Positions 37,316 through 47,531 of a stretch of DNA of 64,000 nt are shown one piece after another. The position numbers were made by a program, and so were the translations under genes. The stretch spans positions 1-64,000 of the forward strand of contig DVIT01000037.1 of the NCBI GenBank assembly GCA_018711005.1, read 5' to 3'. Source of the DNA: Candidatus Scybalocola faecigallinarum (GTDB taxonomy: Bacteria; Bacillota; Clostridia; Lachnospirales; Lachnospiraceae). Below the pieces are notes generated by a model that ran no database searches, was not told the origin of the DNA, and saw only the letters and a program-made list of their open reading frames with translations. Numbering within the stretch: the first letter of the stretch is position 1; the number at the start of each line of letters is the position of its first letter.

Positions 37316-38965
37316 CTAAAGACCTAAAAGCTTTTCCTGCTGTTTTTTCCACTCCTCATAATCACTGGCATAATCCTGGCTCTTTTTCTCGACACCTCCG
37401 CCGATACTTAATCCATCCTGGGCATATTCATCCTTAAGCTCTGCGGAAAGTATGTCTGAAGCTTTTCCTATATCTCCTTTGATCTTAAGTGCATCTTCAT
37501 AAGGCTTATACTCTTTATTTATTTTTTTTATCCGGGCTATATTTTTATAATCTTCATATCCGTCCGGATACTTAAAATACTCTCCGGTCACCTTATCCGC
37601 GCCTTTATCAACAGCCATTTTGGCCCCGGTTTTTATAATCTGCTTTCCGGTTTCGCTCATGCCCAGATCATCTCCTACATCGTCAATGACCGGATTGACA
37701 ACATGATCCATTGCCGCGTCTATCGTCTTATCTTTGATAAAATCTTTGGCCGCGGCTTTCGTCCCCTCTTTTAACGCTTCATGACGCAGAATCTCTCCTG
37801 AGCACGCGCCTTTTATTCCGGTTCCATAATACTTAGAACGGCGCATGGCCACGGCGGCCTGTCCCGCCTTAGCTGCAGTAATACTTAATCCCGCAGTGGT
37901 AGAAAAAACTTCTTTTGTAAAATTATAAGCTTCCTGGTTTCCCATAAAAACCGTATCTCTCACCGGATTCCAGGCAGATGTGTAAGGATCCCCCGCCAGG
38001 CCATAGCCGATATGCTGGCCGCCTTCAAAGGCTTCCGCCCCGGCAAAAATGCAGGTTCCCACGCCGGATGTAAAAGCAACGCCTGCCACAAGAGGCGTCG
38101 CGGCCCCGGCGCTGGCCACAATCGCCACTGTGCCTACCACCGCCAGACCAATTGCACCTACCACCTGCCAAAAGCCGCCCTCTGCTCTCTCCTTTGCCAG
38201 CTGTTCTTCATATTCCTTTTGTATTTCTTCACGAACACGCATTTCATCGTCATATGCAGCCTGGATTCGATCCTGATTCTGCTCAAGATAATCCTGACTG
38301 GCCATAACGTTCACAGCAGCATCCTTAAAAGCATCGCTTTTTAAATAATCCCCGCTCTCATAAGCGTCAGCAGGTCCTGCGGCTCCGCTTCCGTAATCCT
38401 TTATCAGCGCCTGAACCGAAGCAATAAGGGCCCTGGCCTGAGACACATCTCCATTTAAAGTAGAAGACTCGAAATCAAGAGCCTCCTGGTTCAATTCATC
38501 CAGTTTTTCATAGATCTTTCCAATAGCGTTAATCACCGTTTCCCCCCTGGGACAGGGTACATAGGCAATGTCAGATACAGAATTTACGGTACTTACAACA
38601 CCATCTGAAAAGGTTTCCCACTGGCTTTTCATCTTTTTATACTTTTCCATTCCTTTTTCCAGCGTTTTCTGGGAAAGTACCGTATTTTTATTTCCGTCAA
38701 TATCATAATATCCATCCCGATAAAGGATAAAGCGACTGGAAAAATCCTGAAAGACTGATGCGATCATGGTCATAAGCATCCCATGGACTTCCTGAAGATA
38801 ACAGCGAATACTGTCTGCCGCCGCACCGCTGAATTGATCCATCTGGGTCAGTTCTTCCATATTTTTCTGGCAATCTTCCATAACCTCCTGCCACTGGCTG
38901 AAACGGCTGCTTGATTCATCCATGACCGTTCTTATGTCTTCATAACGAATATATAAAGATGCCAA
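37316..38965 (-). CDS. LXG-type T7SS substrate-like protein
   Basis: Helical N-terminus resembling LXG proteins, glycine/alanine-rich hydrophobic segment 'VVGAIGLAVVGTVAIVASAGAATPLVAGVAF', C-terminal tail of unknown function; next to small helical proteins and EssC. Confidence 0.7.
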   Translation of the reverse strand: MASLYIRYEDIRTVMDESSSRFSQWQEVMEDCQKNMEELTQMDQFSGAAADSIRCYLQEVHGMLMTMIASVFQDFSSRFILYRDGYYDIDGNKNTVLSQKTLEKGMEKYKKMKSQWETFSDGVVSTVNSVSDIAYVPCPRGETVINAIGKIYEKLDELNQEALDFESSTLNGDVSQARALIASVQALIKDYGSGAAGPADAYESGDYLKSDAFKDAAVNVMASQDYLEQNQDRIQAAYDDEMRVREEIQKEYEEQLAKERAEGGFWQVVGAIGLAVVGTVAIVASAGAATPLVAGVAFTSGVGTCIFAGAEAFEGGQHIGYGLAGDPYTSAWNPVRDTVFMGNQEAYNFTKEVFSTTAGLSITAAKAGQAAVAMRRSKYYGTGIKGACSGEILRHEALKEGTKAAAKDFIKDKTIDAAMDHVVNPVIDDVGDDLGMSETGKQIIKTGAKMAVDKGADKVTGEYFKYPDGYEDYKNIARIKKINKEYKPYEDALKIKGDIGKASDILSAELKDEYAQDGLSIGGGVEKKSQDYASDYEEWKKQQEKLLGL

Positions 38966-38986
38966 TTTTTATTGCCACCCCTTTCC

Positions 38987-39256
38987 TTATTTATTCCATG
39001 ATAAGGCCCTCTTAACGTCCATCATGGTCATAGCAGAGGATGCCTCCCGGATCTGCTCAATATCATGGTTTAAAAGCTCCTGATATGTTTCCATCAGTTT
39101 TGAAATATCATCCATCAGTTCGATATATGCCTCAAGGGCCTCTGACTGACTTTCCGGGTTCATCGTCTGCTCATCCACACTAAGGGCATCTGAATTTCCC
39201 TGGAGAGCTATAAGCTTCCCTTCAATAAAGATTTTATCAAATAAAATCGACAGCAT
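38987..39256 (-). CDS. Small helical T7SS-associated protein (WXG/Lap-like)
   Basis: 89-aa helical ORF immediately upstream of the LXG-like gene. Confidence 0.6.
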   Translation of the reverse strand: MLSILFDKIFIEGKLIALQGNSDALSVDEQTMNPESQSEALEAYIELMDDISKLMETYQELLNHDIEQIREASSAMTMMDVKRALSWNK

Positions 39257-39288
39257 TTTCCATCTCCGCCTTTCTCTGTGCCAACATT

Positions 39289-39708
39289 TTAATTAAGAAG
39301 TTTTTCAATCTCATTTCCAATGCTGTTAATGGCGCTGACCAGTGATCCAAGAAGACCGTACTGGGAGGAACGTTCATTTTCCAGGCTGGTGATGGCATCA
39401 CACACCGCATCCAAAGCATTATCCACGGCTTTGTAATAACTATCCATATATCCGCTAAGCTGATCCGTGTTTGAGATATACGTATTGTGTTTGTCCCCTT
39501 CCCATCGGGTCAGCTGATCAGGAAAACTGTCCCCATCCTTTTTTTTCGTTTTTGCGTTGGATTTATCACTGGTTAATTCCCGCTTTGCCGTTTTAAGGCG
39601 CTCCAGCTTCCGGTCAATATCATTGATCCGGCTCTGGCACTGGTTTTTCTGCTGTATTTTATAATACTGCTGGCTTCGCAATGCTGAAATATCAGACATG
39701 TTCCTCAC
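39289..39708 (-). CDS. Small helical T7SS-associated protein (DUF5082/YwqH-like)
   Basis: 139-aa coiled-coil ORF; position typical for LXG partner proteins. Confidence 0.6.
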   Translation of the reverse strand: MRNMSDISALRSQQYYKIQQKNQCQSRINDIDRKLERLKTAKRELTSDKSNAKTKKKDGDSFPDQLTRWEGDKHNTYISNTDQLSGYMDSYYKAVDNALDAVCDAITSLENERSSQYGLLGSLVSAINSIGNEIEKLLN

Positions 39709-40052
39709 CCCTCCTGATCAAATTCACTGACAAGACCTTTTTTCTTATTTAACTCATAAGCACTTCCTTTCGGCAAGCCGGTATCCCTGATCCATTGATT
39801 AACATTTTCCACCATTCTGGGTTCATCGTCATCTTTATAGCCTTCGTGAATGACTTCACTGATGTCTTCATGGTTAAAAAACAGGATCTGATCTCCTACC
39901 AAGCCTTCCGGATAAAAGCAGCCGCCATAATCAAAATATTTAGGTTCTCCCGTAGCCGCTGTCACTAATCCTCGGGCAATGATAATGATCTTTCTCACAG
40001 AGCCTTTAATAATTACACATGAGCCAATCGGCCAATATTTAATATTTTCCAT
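39705..40052 (-). CDS. DUF4176-like protein
   Basis: 'MENIKYWPIGSCVIIKGSVRKIIIIARG...FDYGGCFYPEGLVGDQILFFNHEDISEVIHEGYKDDDE' pattern. Confidence 0.75.
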   Translation of the reverse strand: MENIKYWPIGSCVIIKGSVRKIIIIARGLVTAATGEPKYFDYGGCFYPEGLVGDQILFFNHEDISEVIHEGYKDDDEPRMVENVNQWIRDTGLPKGSAYELNKKKGLVSEFDQEG

Positions 40053-40054
40053 AA

Positions 40055-40564
40055 CTACCTCCTAATCAGTTTTATATCTGCAACGATCTTTGTATAAGGA
40101 TACAAATGAACATCCGTCATATACCGGGACAAATTTTTTTCCGTTAAATCGATAAAAGTCCGATGACTGATCCTAAAGCGGCGGCTTTTGCCCTGACAAT
40201 CATTTCCTTTCAGATAATACACGCCTCCGCTTTTATGGAGCATCCGCCCCTGGTACAAAAAGCAGTTTTGCAGAACTGCTTTTTCTTTTCTTTTGCTGAT
40301 CATATCCGCCAAAACCCGTATCAGATCCAGCACCCCTTTCCCCAGGGCAAGAATCATAAGGACCGCAAGAAGTATGATCGTTCGTGAAGACCATCCAAGT
40401 TCTGAAAGCTTCATAACAATAACTCCTGCCAGAAGGCCTGACGCGATCACGAAAAATATCCCCCCGATCCCCCGCATGGCAATACCGGCCTTTCCCTGTA
40501 CCGGAAAAAACAGGGTGGAGGCAGCCAGAACTGCGGCAGACACCATCATTGTCTCAATAATCAA
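40055..40564 (-). CDS. Hypothetical membrane protein of the T7SS locus
   Basis: Three hydrophobic helices then a basic cytoplasmic tail; overlaps the start of nothing and abuts essC by 4 bp. Confidence 0.65.
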   Translation of the reverse strand: MIIETMMVSAAVLAASTLFFPVQGKAGIAMRGIGGIFFVIASGLLAGVIVMKLSELGWSSRTIILLAVLMILALGKGVLDLIRVLADMISKRKEKAVLQNCFLYQGRMLHKSGGVYYLKGNDCQGKSRRFRISHRTFIDLTEKNLSRYMTDVHLYPYTKIVADIKLIRR

Positions 40565-43500
40565 TCCTGCTCATCCTCCTCTCTGTCTTCTAACACGGTC
40601 TTGATCTTTGTTATTCCAATACCGGAAAAACGATAAGCCTCCCCTGCTTCCAGCGGCTTCGTATACTCTTTACTCACACTAAAAGGCACATCGCAAAGCT
40701 TTTGCTCCCCAATATCAGTAAATATCAGGAAATTTTTGCTGTCCCTGAGCATCTTAAGCACTTCCGGGGCACTATAATTAATGGCCGCGTTTTCCAGGTT
40801 CCCGTAAATGATACAAATCTTTAATGCCCTGTACTTGGTACATAGCTGTCGATATAGCTTCATCATCTCCCGATCCCCGCTCATACTGGAGATCACATCA
40901 TTATTGCGCAGCAGCCATACAAGCAGAGGCGCTTTTTCCATACGTTCTTCCTGACCGTCCACCATCCACTGATACCGTTCTTCCATAAGATGATCAAAGT
41001 AGCCAAGCATCATTTTATATTCCGAAGCATCCACCGTATATGCCTTTACGATAGGAAGGGACTGCATTTCCCCAAGTTTTTTATCCACATCGTCAATAAT
41101 ATAACATTCTACGGGAGCGCTGTCCCTGTGCTGGTTCAGGCTGTGAAGCATATACCGGATAAAGTTGCCCCGCCCCATGTGCGGCGCACCGCCAATGCCT
41201 AAAGTTCCCTGATTCAGCAGGGACATCTTTTCCAGGTTTGTGGATGAGAAATCAATGCCCAGATAAATTTCATAGGGCTGGCATACGGCTGCCTGGAAGT
41301 TTCTCTTAATATAAGCCAACGTCAGGATCGCGGGAATTTCCGGAATCTTTCTTGCAGATATTCCCACATACTCACTGGCCATGCGCGCCACAAAGCTTTC
41401 CATGGATTTGGCCCGCTCCACATCATTATCCCCTTCAAAGGACTGATACACCTGGATCTCATAGGTTTTCCGGTCAAGCTCTGTCAGGGCACGCCCGGGA
41501 ATATTCTTTAATTTCTTACGGCAGCTGTCAAACAGATAATTATATTCATTACTGTCATTGCAATACAGACAAATACGGCAGGAAAAGTTAGACAGGTATT
41601 TATAGCCAAAGCCTGACGTCTGAAGGTTTGCAGCCACAACAGAAATTCCCAAAGACAATCCTTCCCGGCATAAAGCCAGCAGCCGGTCTTCAAACTTTTC
41701 ATACAATTCCCGAAACGCCGCTACGTTATCAATCATAATAACCACCTGAGGAAGCTTTTTGTGTCCGCTTTCCCGATAAGCGTTAAAAGAACCTACGCCG
41801 GTTTTTAGAAGGATTTCCCTTCGGCGCTTCATTTCTTCATCCATCATCTTCATAAAGGTCTTCATTTTCTCGTCTTCCATGGATGTAATTACCCCGCCCA
41901 CATGGGGAAGACCCTCAAAACGCTTTAAAGCCATGGACGCAAAGTCCAGAATATAAATATGAACATCCTCCGGCGTATAAAGCTGTGCCAGCCCCCGGAT
42001 CATAGCCTGAAGAACATTGGTTTTTCCATATCGTGCCGAACCAAGGACAAAAATATGATTTTGAGTAAAATTTACCGTTACCTGAGTCTGTTTCTGATGC
42101 TCCGGATCATCCAGCAATCCTAACGGAACAATAATATTTTTAGCATCGGAGAAGTCTCCAGGCCCTTCCCACAAAATCGTTTCAGGTAAAGGCTCCAGAC
42201 AGATTCCCGGCAAAGGCTTAATACTATTTAACATACAGTATTCATGGACATAATCCACAATCGCTTCCAGCTGATTTTTCCCGCCCTTTGCCTTTTGGGG
42301 TTTCTGAGAAAAAATCGCTGTTCTTTTTCCGGAAAGTTCTACTTTACTCACTGTAAAGGATCTTTGATTCCCTGTATTATCACTTTGAGCAGGTACGCCG
42401 CTGTAGGCCGATTGGAACAGCTGGAAAATTTCGTTGTTTCCCACTTGAAGGTAAGCCCGCCCCGGTTCTTTGATTTCCGCCGCCAGGGGAGACTTAAGAA
42501 CTTCATTACTATCCTCTTTGTTCTGAACCTTTAAACACAGTTTAAATCTGGAATTACTCCAAATCTGATTATCTACCACACCGGAAGGCTTTTGAGTGGC
42601 CAGAATCAGATGTACCCCGAGGCTTCTCCCGATTCGGGCCGTACTGATCAGTTCTTTCATAAATTCCGGCTGATCGCTTTTTAACTCCGCAAACTCATCC
42701 ACAATAAGAATCAGATGAGGCAAGGGAATATCTGTTTCGTTATTTTTATATTTACGAATGTATGCGTCAATATGGTTCACATCATACCTGGCGAAAAGTT
42801 CCTGGCGCTTACGCAGTTCTGCACGGATAGACAGGAGGGATCTCTCGATCTCACTGCCGTCAATGTTTGTAATCGCTCCGTTTAAATGGGGCAGCCTGCG
42901 GAACTGATTCACCATGCCGCCGCCCTTAAAATCAATAATCACAAACCCTACCTCATAGGGGTGAAACAGCGTTGCCATAGATAAAATATAAGACTGGAGA
43001 ATCTCGCTTTTACCGGAACCGGTGGTTCCTGCCACAAGGCCGTGCGGACCGTGGAACTTTTCATGAAGATCAAGAAAAACCACTTCATTTCCGCTTTTTA
43101 CCCCTAAAGGAGCCGCCATACTCTCATAGATTTTTGACGCGGCCCATCGCTTCTTCAGGTTCAGGTCATCCACGTTAATAATCCCGAGAAGCTGGAACAT
43201 TGATATATTTTTCGTTAAGCTTTTCTCCAGGCTGATTTCATCCACATAAATACTTCCCAGCTTTAAAGCACATTGCCCTGCCGTAATGCTGCTGATATGG
43301 GGATATGTAAAATACTGCTGCTGCTTTCCATCACTGCAATTCACAAGACAGCCCTGGGAAGATGCGTTATCCAGCAAGATCTGTGCCTCACACTGGGGCG
43401 CCAGAAATTCCCTGCAGGTTTCCATGAAAATAAATGTAAAGCCTAAATCTTTTGCCAAAGAAATGTAACGGGACAAAGGATGTGTATCTAACAGGCGAGT

Positions 43501-45123
43501 CTGATAGACAAAAACCACATAATGGCAATCCCATGTATTTTTGGCTTCTGCATTTTCCCTGCGGGACAATTCGCTGTAAAGGAAGTCCAGCCCTGCCTTT
43601 TCACTTTCCTCATCGTAGATAAAGCACCGGGTATCCGTCATAGAATTATAGGCATTTTTCAGCCATCGAAGCCACTCAAACTGTTTTTTATGCTTTTCAC
43701 TGAAAATAAAGTAAAATTTTACATCCCCATAATAATGACGTATAGCCAGATCCAAAACCATATTTTTAAGAATCTGATACAGCTTATTTTCATTTCCTAC
43801 AACGCCCACAGCGCTTACCTCTTTCAATCCCAGGGTAACCGGGGCATTTTCCAGATATTCATACTGTTCCTTCAACCGGACCGGTATGTCCTGAAGGGGA
43901 TCTTCCACATCTTTATATTCAATCTCCTTACACTTTACGGAAAGAGTGGATCTTACATAGCCTTTTCCCAGAAAAACCGTCAGGAAGTCACTGTCTTTTG
44001 GCCGCCGTTCAAACAAACGGCTGTCAAACGTTTCCACAAACTTCACCCCATCTTCCAGGGATGTATACGTATAGTCCATGACCGCCAGTTCCCCTGCACG
44101 CTGAGTCTGTATCTTTTCTTCCTGCTGCCGAATATATTCCTGATATTTTTCCTCCCGCCTTGCTTTGTTTTGCTTATACTCCTTACCATCGTTAAAATAA
44201 GTCCAAACGGACATAGCACCGCCTAAAGCCATCATAGCTACACTGTAAATCACAAACATCCCCCCGCTGCCCATAAGGCCTCTGAGCGCTACCATTAAAA
44301 TAAGAGAAGCAATAACAGGGATCAGGATCATGACCAAATTTTTCTTTGGCGGCGCAGAAAGGGATTTCGGCGCAAGTACCTGAACCGGAGCATCGGAGAT
44401 CACATATTCCACCCGGCTGTTTCTCTGAAAATGAGGATACACAAGCATCCCCGTACCTGTACGTTCCTGGTGCAGGGGAAGGGAAGTTGAAAGTCCCCGG
44501 GTATTATTCAGATACAGCTTGTCCCCAAACAGAAAAAAACCGTGTCCGGCCAGGGAAAAGAAATCTCCATTCTCAAGAAGATTTTCCGCCGTTCCCGGCA
44601 GCTTATATCCATTTTTATAAACGCCAAGCTTTTGGGAAGATCGCCATAATTCCCAGGTATCCCCCCGTTTTTTTAGACTGATCCATGCATTACTAAGCGT
44701 TTCATCCTGAATCTTAAAATGACAGCTCTCATGATTTCCGATACGAATCTCCCCTATGCCCTGAATCTGGACAAACTGGTCATAATGCAGTGGTTTTCGC
44801 TCATAATCATACATAAAATCCAGGGAAAACAAAACGCTCCCGCTTTTTTCATAGCACACGCCCATGCTGTCTCCCGGCTTTAAGTGAACCAGATTCTGTT
44901 TAAGCAGATCGCCGCCTTTAAAAAAAACGTTCTGATTGCATCCTAAAATCCACTGACCGTTTCTCTGTTCAGCAAAAATTTCAAAATCATCAAAAAAATG
45001 CTCCCGGTTAAAGCGGATCCGGCATCCCGGCGTTGTTCCGATAAGCAGACGCTGCCGGCTGTTTTTATCCAGCTCAACTTCCCTGTAAATATCACGGCCA
45101 AAAATCACAAGCTTATAATCCAT
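40561..45123 (-). CDS. essC: Type VII secretion EssC/YukB-like FtsK/SpoIIIE ATPase with N-terminal FHA domains
   Basis: N-terminal FHA-like region, two TMs, 'LVAGTTGSGKSEILQSYILSMA' plus two further ATPase modules ('VLGSARYGKTNVLQAM', 'GGAPHMGRGNFIRY'). Confidence 0.93.
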   Translation of the reverse strand: MDYKLVIFGRDIYREVELDKNSRQRLLIGTTPGCRIRFNREHFFDDFEIFAEQRNGQWILGCNQNVFFKGGDLLKQNLVHLKPGDSMGVCYEKSGSVLFSLDFMYDYERKPLHYDQFVQIQGIGEIRIGNHESCHFKIQDETLSNAWISLKKRGDTWELWRSSQKLGVYKNGYKLPGTAENLLENGDFFSLAGHGFFLFGDKLYLNNTRGLSTSLPLHQERTGTGMLVYPHFQRNSRVEYVISDAPVQVLAPKSLSAPPKKNLVMILIPVIASLILMVALRGLMGSGGMFVIYSVAMMALGGAMSVWTYFNDGKEYKQNKARREEKYQEYIRQQEEKIQTQRAGELAVMDYTYTSLEDGVKFVETFDSRLFERRPKDSDFLTVFLGKGYVRSTLSVKCKEIEYKDVEDPLQDIPVRLKEQYEYLENAPVTLGLKEVSAVGVVGNENKLYQILKNMVLDLAIRHYYGDVKFYFIFSEKHKKQFEWLRWLKNAYNSMTDTRCFIYDEESEKAGLDFLYSELSRRENAEAKNTWDCHYVVFVYQTRLLDTHPLSRYISLAKDLGFTFIFMETCREFLAPQCEAQILLDNASSQGCLVNCSDGKQQQYFTYPHISSITAGQCALKLGSIYVDEISLEKSLTKNISMFQLLGIINVDDLNLKKRWAASKIYESMAAPLGVKSGNEVVFLDLHEKFHGPHGLVAGTTGSGKSEILQSYILSMATLFHPYEVGFVIIDFKGGGMVNQFRRLPHLNGAITNIDGSEIERSLLSIRAELRKRQELFARYDVNHIDAYIRKYKNNETDIPLPHLILIVDEFAELKSDQPEFMKELISTARIGRSLGVHLILATQKPSGVVDNQIWSNSRFKLCLKVQNKEDSNEVLKSPLAAEIKEPGRAYLQVGNNEIFQLFQSAYSGVPAQSDNTGNQRSFTVSKVELSGKRTAIFSQKPQKAKGGKNQLEAIVDYVHEYCMLNSIKPLPGICLEPLPETILWEGPGDFSDAKNIIVPLGLLDDPEHQKQTQVTVNFTQNHIFVLGSARYGKTNVLQAMIRGLAQLYTPEDVHIYILDFASMALKRFEGLPHVGGVITSMEDEKMKTFMKMMDEEMKRRREILLKTGVGSFNAYRESGHKKLPQVVIMIDNVAAFRELYEKFEDRLLALCREGLSLGISVVAANLQTSGFGYKYLSNFSCRICLYCNDSNEYNYLFDSCRKKLKNIPGRALTELDRKTYEIQVYQSFEGDNDVERAKSMESFVARMASEYVGISARKIPEIPAILTLAYIKRNFQAAVCQPYEIYLGIDFSSTNLEKMSLLNQGTLGIGGAPHMGRGNFIRYMLHSLNQHRDSAPVECYIIDDVDKKLGEMQSLPIVKAYTVDASEYKMMLGYFDHLMEERYQWMVDGQEERMEKAPLLVWLLRNNDVISSMSGDREMMKLYRQLCTKYRALKICIIYGNLENAAINYSAPEVLKMLRDSKNFLIFTDIGEQKLCDVPFSVSKEYTKPLEAGEAYRFSGIGITKIKTVLEDREEDEQD

Positions 45124-45128
45124 ACCTT

Positions 45129-45380
45129 CTACCTCTCAAACCATATTTCACTGCCATTATGTAAACCAAAATCCTCCAAAGTTTTATTTCCTTTCAGCAA
45201 AGCGATCGGGTTCGTCGCTTTCAAATAAAGCTGTGAAATATCCCCTGCATCGATTCCCAGGCCCAGGCCCATATTTAACGCCAGAATCAGTTCATTGGCT
45301 GTAATTTCCAGGGGAACCTCAATATCAAAACTATCCTTATGCTTCATCCAGTGAAATACAAAAAAAGCTTTTTCTTCCAT
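45129..45380 (-). CDS. YukD/EsaB-like ubiquitin-fold protein
   Basis: 83 aa, 'DIEVPLEITANELILAL...LEDFGLHNGSEIWFER'. Confidence 0.8.
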   Translation of the reverse strand: MEEKAFFVFHWMKHKDSFDIEVPLEITANELILALNMGLGLGIDAGDISQLYLKATNPIALLKGNKTLEDFGLHNGSEIWFER

Positions 45381-45401
45381 AAAGCATATCCCCCTTCCTT
45401 T

Positions 45402-46448
45402 TTATCCTAAAATATATGCCAGCTTTTTTAAAAGTCCGCTTTCCCGTATTTCTTCCAGGCCAAAAGGTTCCTTTTGTTCAGCAATATATTCAGAAATAGG
45501 ATACCGGTCATCCCATACTCCCATCTCATCCGCACCTGCCGGCGTTTTCATCCTGTTGCAAACGAGGAGCAATTTTTCATCATCCCTGCGGATGCTATTT
45601 AAAAATATATCCAGCTGCCGCAGTGATGCTTTCTGAGGTGTGAAAAACACTACAACCTTATCCACCAGAGAAAAAAGCCTGAGCTTTTCCTGGGTAAAGC
45701 CTGCAGACGCCTCAAAAACGATGGCGTCATAAAGCTGGGTATTTTTCAGGGTATTCAGGAAAGCTCCGTAATCCTCGTCCTTAATCTGGCAGGTTGCAGG
45801 AGCCTTTTCCATAGGCCTGACATAATCAAAATCTTCTGTATCCACTTCCGGCAAAAGCTCCTGGCGGATGCTCTGACTTTTGGTTGCAAGACTGTACGCA
45901 AACCTTCCGCTGCAAAAGCCATGACAATTTTTCAGATATACTGAAAAATCCTGAAAATCTTCTCCGCATATATAGAGAACTTTATTTCCCAGGGCCTTTA
46001 ACGCCTGACACAGCCCCAGAGAAAGAAGGGTTTTTCCGCTGTTTCCCATGGTAGCGTATGTCATATAGATCCGGGTATGCTCTGTAGCATGCTCCGGGTT
46101 TTCCAGCCTTATCGTACCTGAAATCTGGCTGTAGATTTCCTTAACACTGGAATATTTATACAGGCTTGTACAGTTGCCCCGTTCTATCCGGTCATCCGAA
46201 AAATCTTCATCCTCTCTCAGAAGAAAAATATATCCGCAATTTTGCTTTCGGATCTTTTCGCTGTATAAATATTCATTAATGATTAAAATAAAAATGTCTC
46301 TCGGCTGGCTGAAATACTCATTAAAATACTTCAGGGACGTAATAACTTCAATATCCCCCTTATCTTTCCATTCTTCAGCCAGCTTATATTCCAACGGTGC
46401 CAGATACTCCTCATCGGTATCTGCCACAACAATTTTAATATTTTCCAT
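45402..46448 (-). CDS. ParA/MinD-family ATPase, TadZ/CpaE-like
   Basis: Receiver-like N-terminus, atypical P-loop 'TYATMGNSGKTLLSLGLCQALKALGNKVLYI', 'YDAIVFEASAGF'. Confidence 0.75.
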   Translation of the reverse strand: MENIKIVVADTDEEYLAPLEYKLAEEWKDKGDIEVITSLKYFNEYFSQPRDIFILIINEYLYSEKIRKQNCGYIFLLREDEDFSDDRIERGNCTSLYKYSSVKEIYSQISGTIRLENPEHATEHTRIYMTYATMGNSGKTLLSLGLCQALKALGNKVLYICGEDFQDFSVYLKNCHGFCSGRFAYSLATKSQSIRQELLPEVDTEDFDYVRPMEKAPATCQIKDEDYGAFLNTLKNTQLYDAIVFEASAGFTQEKLRLFSLVDKVVVFFTPQKASLRQLDIFLNSIRRDDEKLLLVCNRMKTPAGADEMGVWDDRYPISEYIAEQKEPFGLEEIRESGLLKKLAYILG

Positions 46449-46468
46449 TGCCATTCCCCTGCCGTTTT

Positions 46469-47365
46469 TTAGGACCACTGAACCTTAAAATCCAGTTCCG
46501 CCAAGCGTATATTATCGTTCACTTTGATCTCTACCGGCTCCATGTGGACCGCCATTACCCCATTTACATAAGTATGATTCGCGCTGCCCAGATCCTGTAT
46601 ATAAAAACGACCGTTTCTTTTTGTAATCTTACAGTGGAGGCGGCTTACCGTTGGCGTAAAATCAATCCATCCGTCTACACTGTTTTTCAGCTTTCCGATG
46701 GTAAATTCATCTTTTGTGATTTCAATACTAAAGTTTCTTGGAGAATGCTGCAAAACAAGACAAAGCCTTCTGCTCTCCAAAAAGGACTCGTCCTCCATCC
46801 CGGAATTTTCTGAAAAATCCTCCGAAGCTTTAGAAGTATTAAATCCCTCAAGCAATTCGTTTAGCGATAAAGCCCGGCGGATGCATGCCGTCTGCTCCCT
46901 AAACTGACTGTCTCTTTTTCCCGGCGAGATTTCCATCAGGTTCAGCAAAGCTTTCTTCAAAGCCATGAGCCAATCTAAATGCTTTTGCGGATCCGTCTTC
47001 ACAATTACAGGCAGCACCGTAAGAAAAACTTTCCCTGAGGATTTATCCATATACATGTGATCCACATCTGGCCATACCGCTTCCGGAGATAAAAAACCCG
47101 TATCCGCTAATCGGCAAATAATCGATAATACCTGGCCAATGTACTGCTGCACTTCTCCGCTTTTCCAGGATTTGGCAGCCCAGGTCAACAAAAGCCGCTC
47201 TCCTATAGGATAGATCAGTTTGATTTTACCGTTCAGCAGCACTTTCCAGCATGGAAGGATCCCGTCATTTTCCTGTTTCTTCAAAATACGGTATCCAGTC
47301 AAGTAAAAATCTGAATTATCATCCAGGACAAAAGATGTATAGGCACCATCCTGCTTAATCTTCAT
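46469..47365 (-). CDS. DUF6382-like + C-terminal FHA domain protein
   Basis: FHA: 'FTIGKLKNSVDGWIDFTPTVSRLHCKITKRNGRFYIQDLGSANHTYVNG'. Confidence 0.85.
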   Translation of the reverse strand: MKIKQDGAYTSFVLDDNSDFYLTGYRILKKQENDGILPCWKVLLNGKIKLIYPIGERLLLTWAAKSWKSGEVQQYIGQVLSIICRLADTGFLSPEAVWPDVDHMYMDKSSGKVFLTVLPVIVKTDPQKHLDWLMALKKALLNLMEISPGKRDSQFREQTACIRRALSLNELLEGFNTSKASEDFSENSGMEDESFLESRRLCLVLQHSPRNFSIEITKDEFTIGKLKNSVDGWIDFTPTVSRLHCKITKRNGRFYIQDLGSANHTYVNGVMAVHMEPVEIKVNDNIRLAELDFKVQWS

Positions 47366-47531
47366 ATATAACCACCGGCTTTCTAAGGAATATATTTAAA
47401 ACTGTCAAACAAATATTTTTTTGACACTCTTAAATATGTTTCTTAGAATTTGCCTCAAAGCCGCAGGCACGGCATGGGATTTCAGACCGCTCAATGCGTC
47501 TTAAATCCCTGCCTGTCCCGCAAATTATGCC

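Noticed and set aside
43522-44226. 234-aa plus-strand ORF opposite essC
   Set aside because: Antisense shadow ORF within the EssC coding region.
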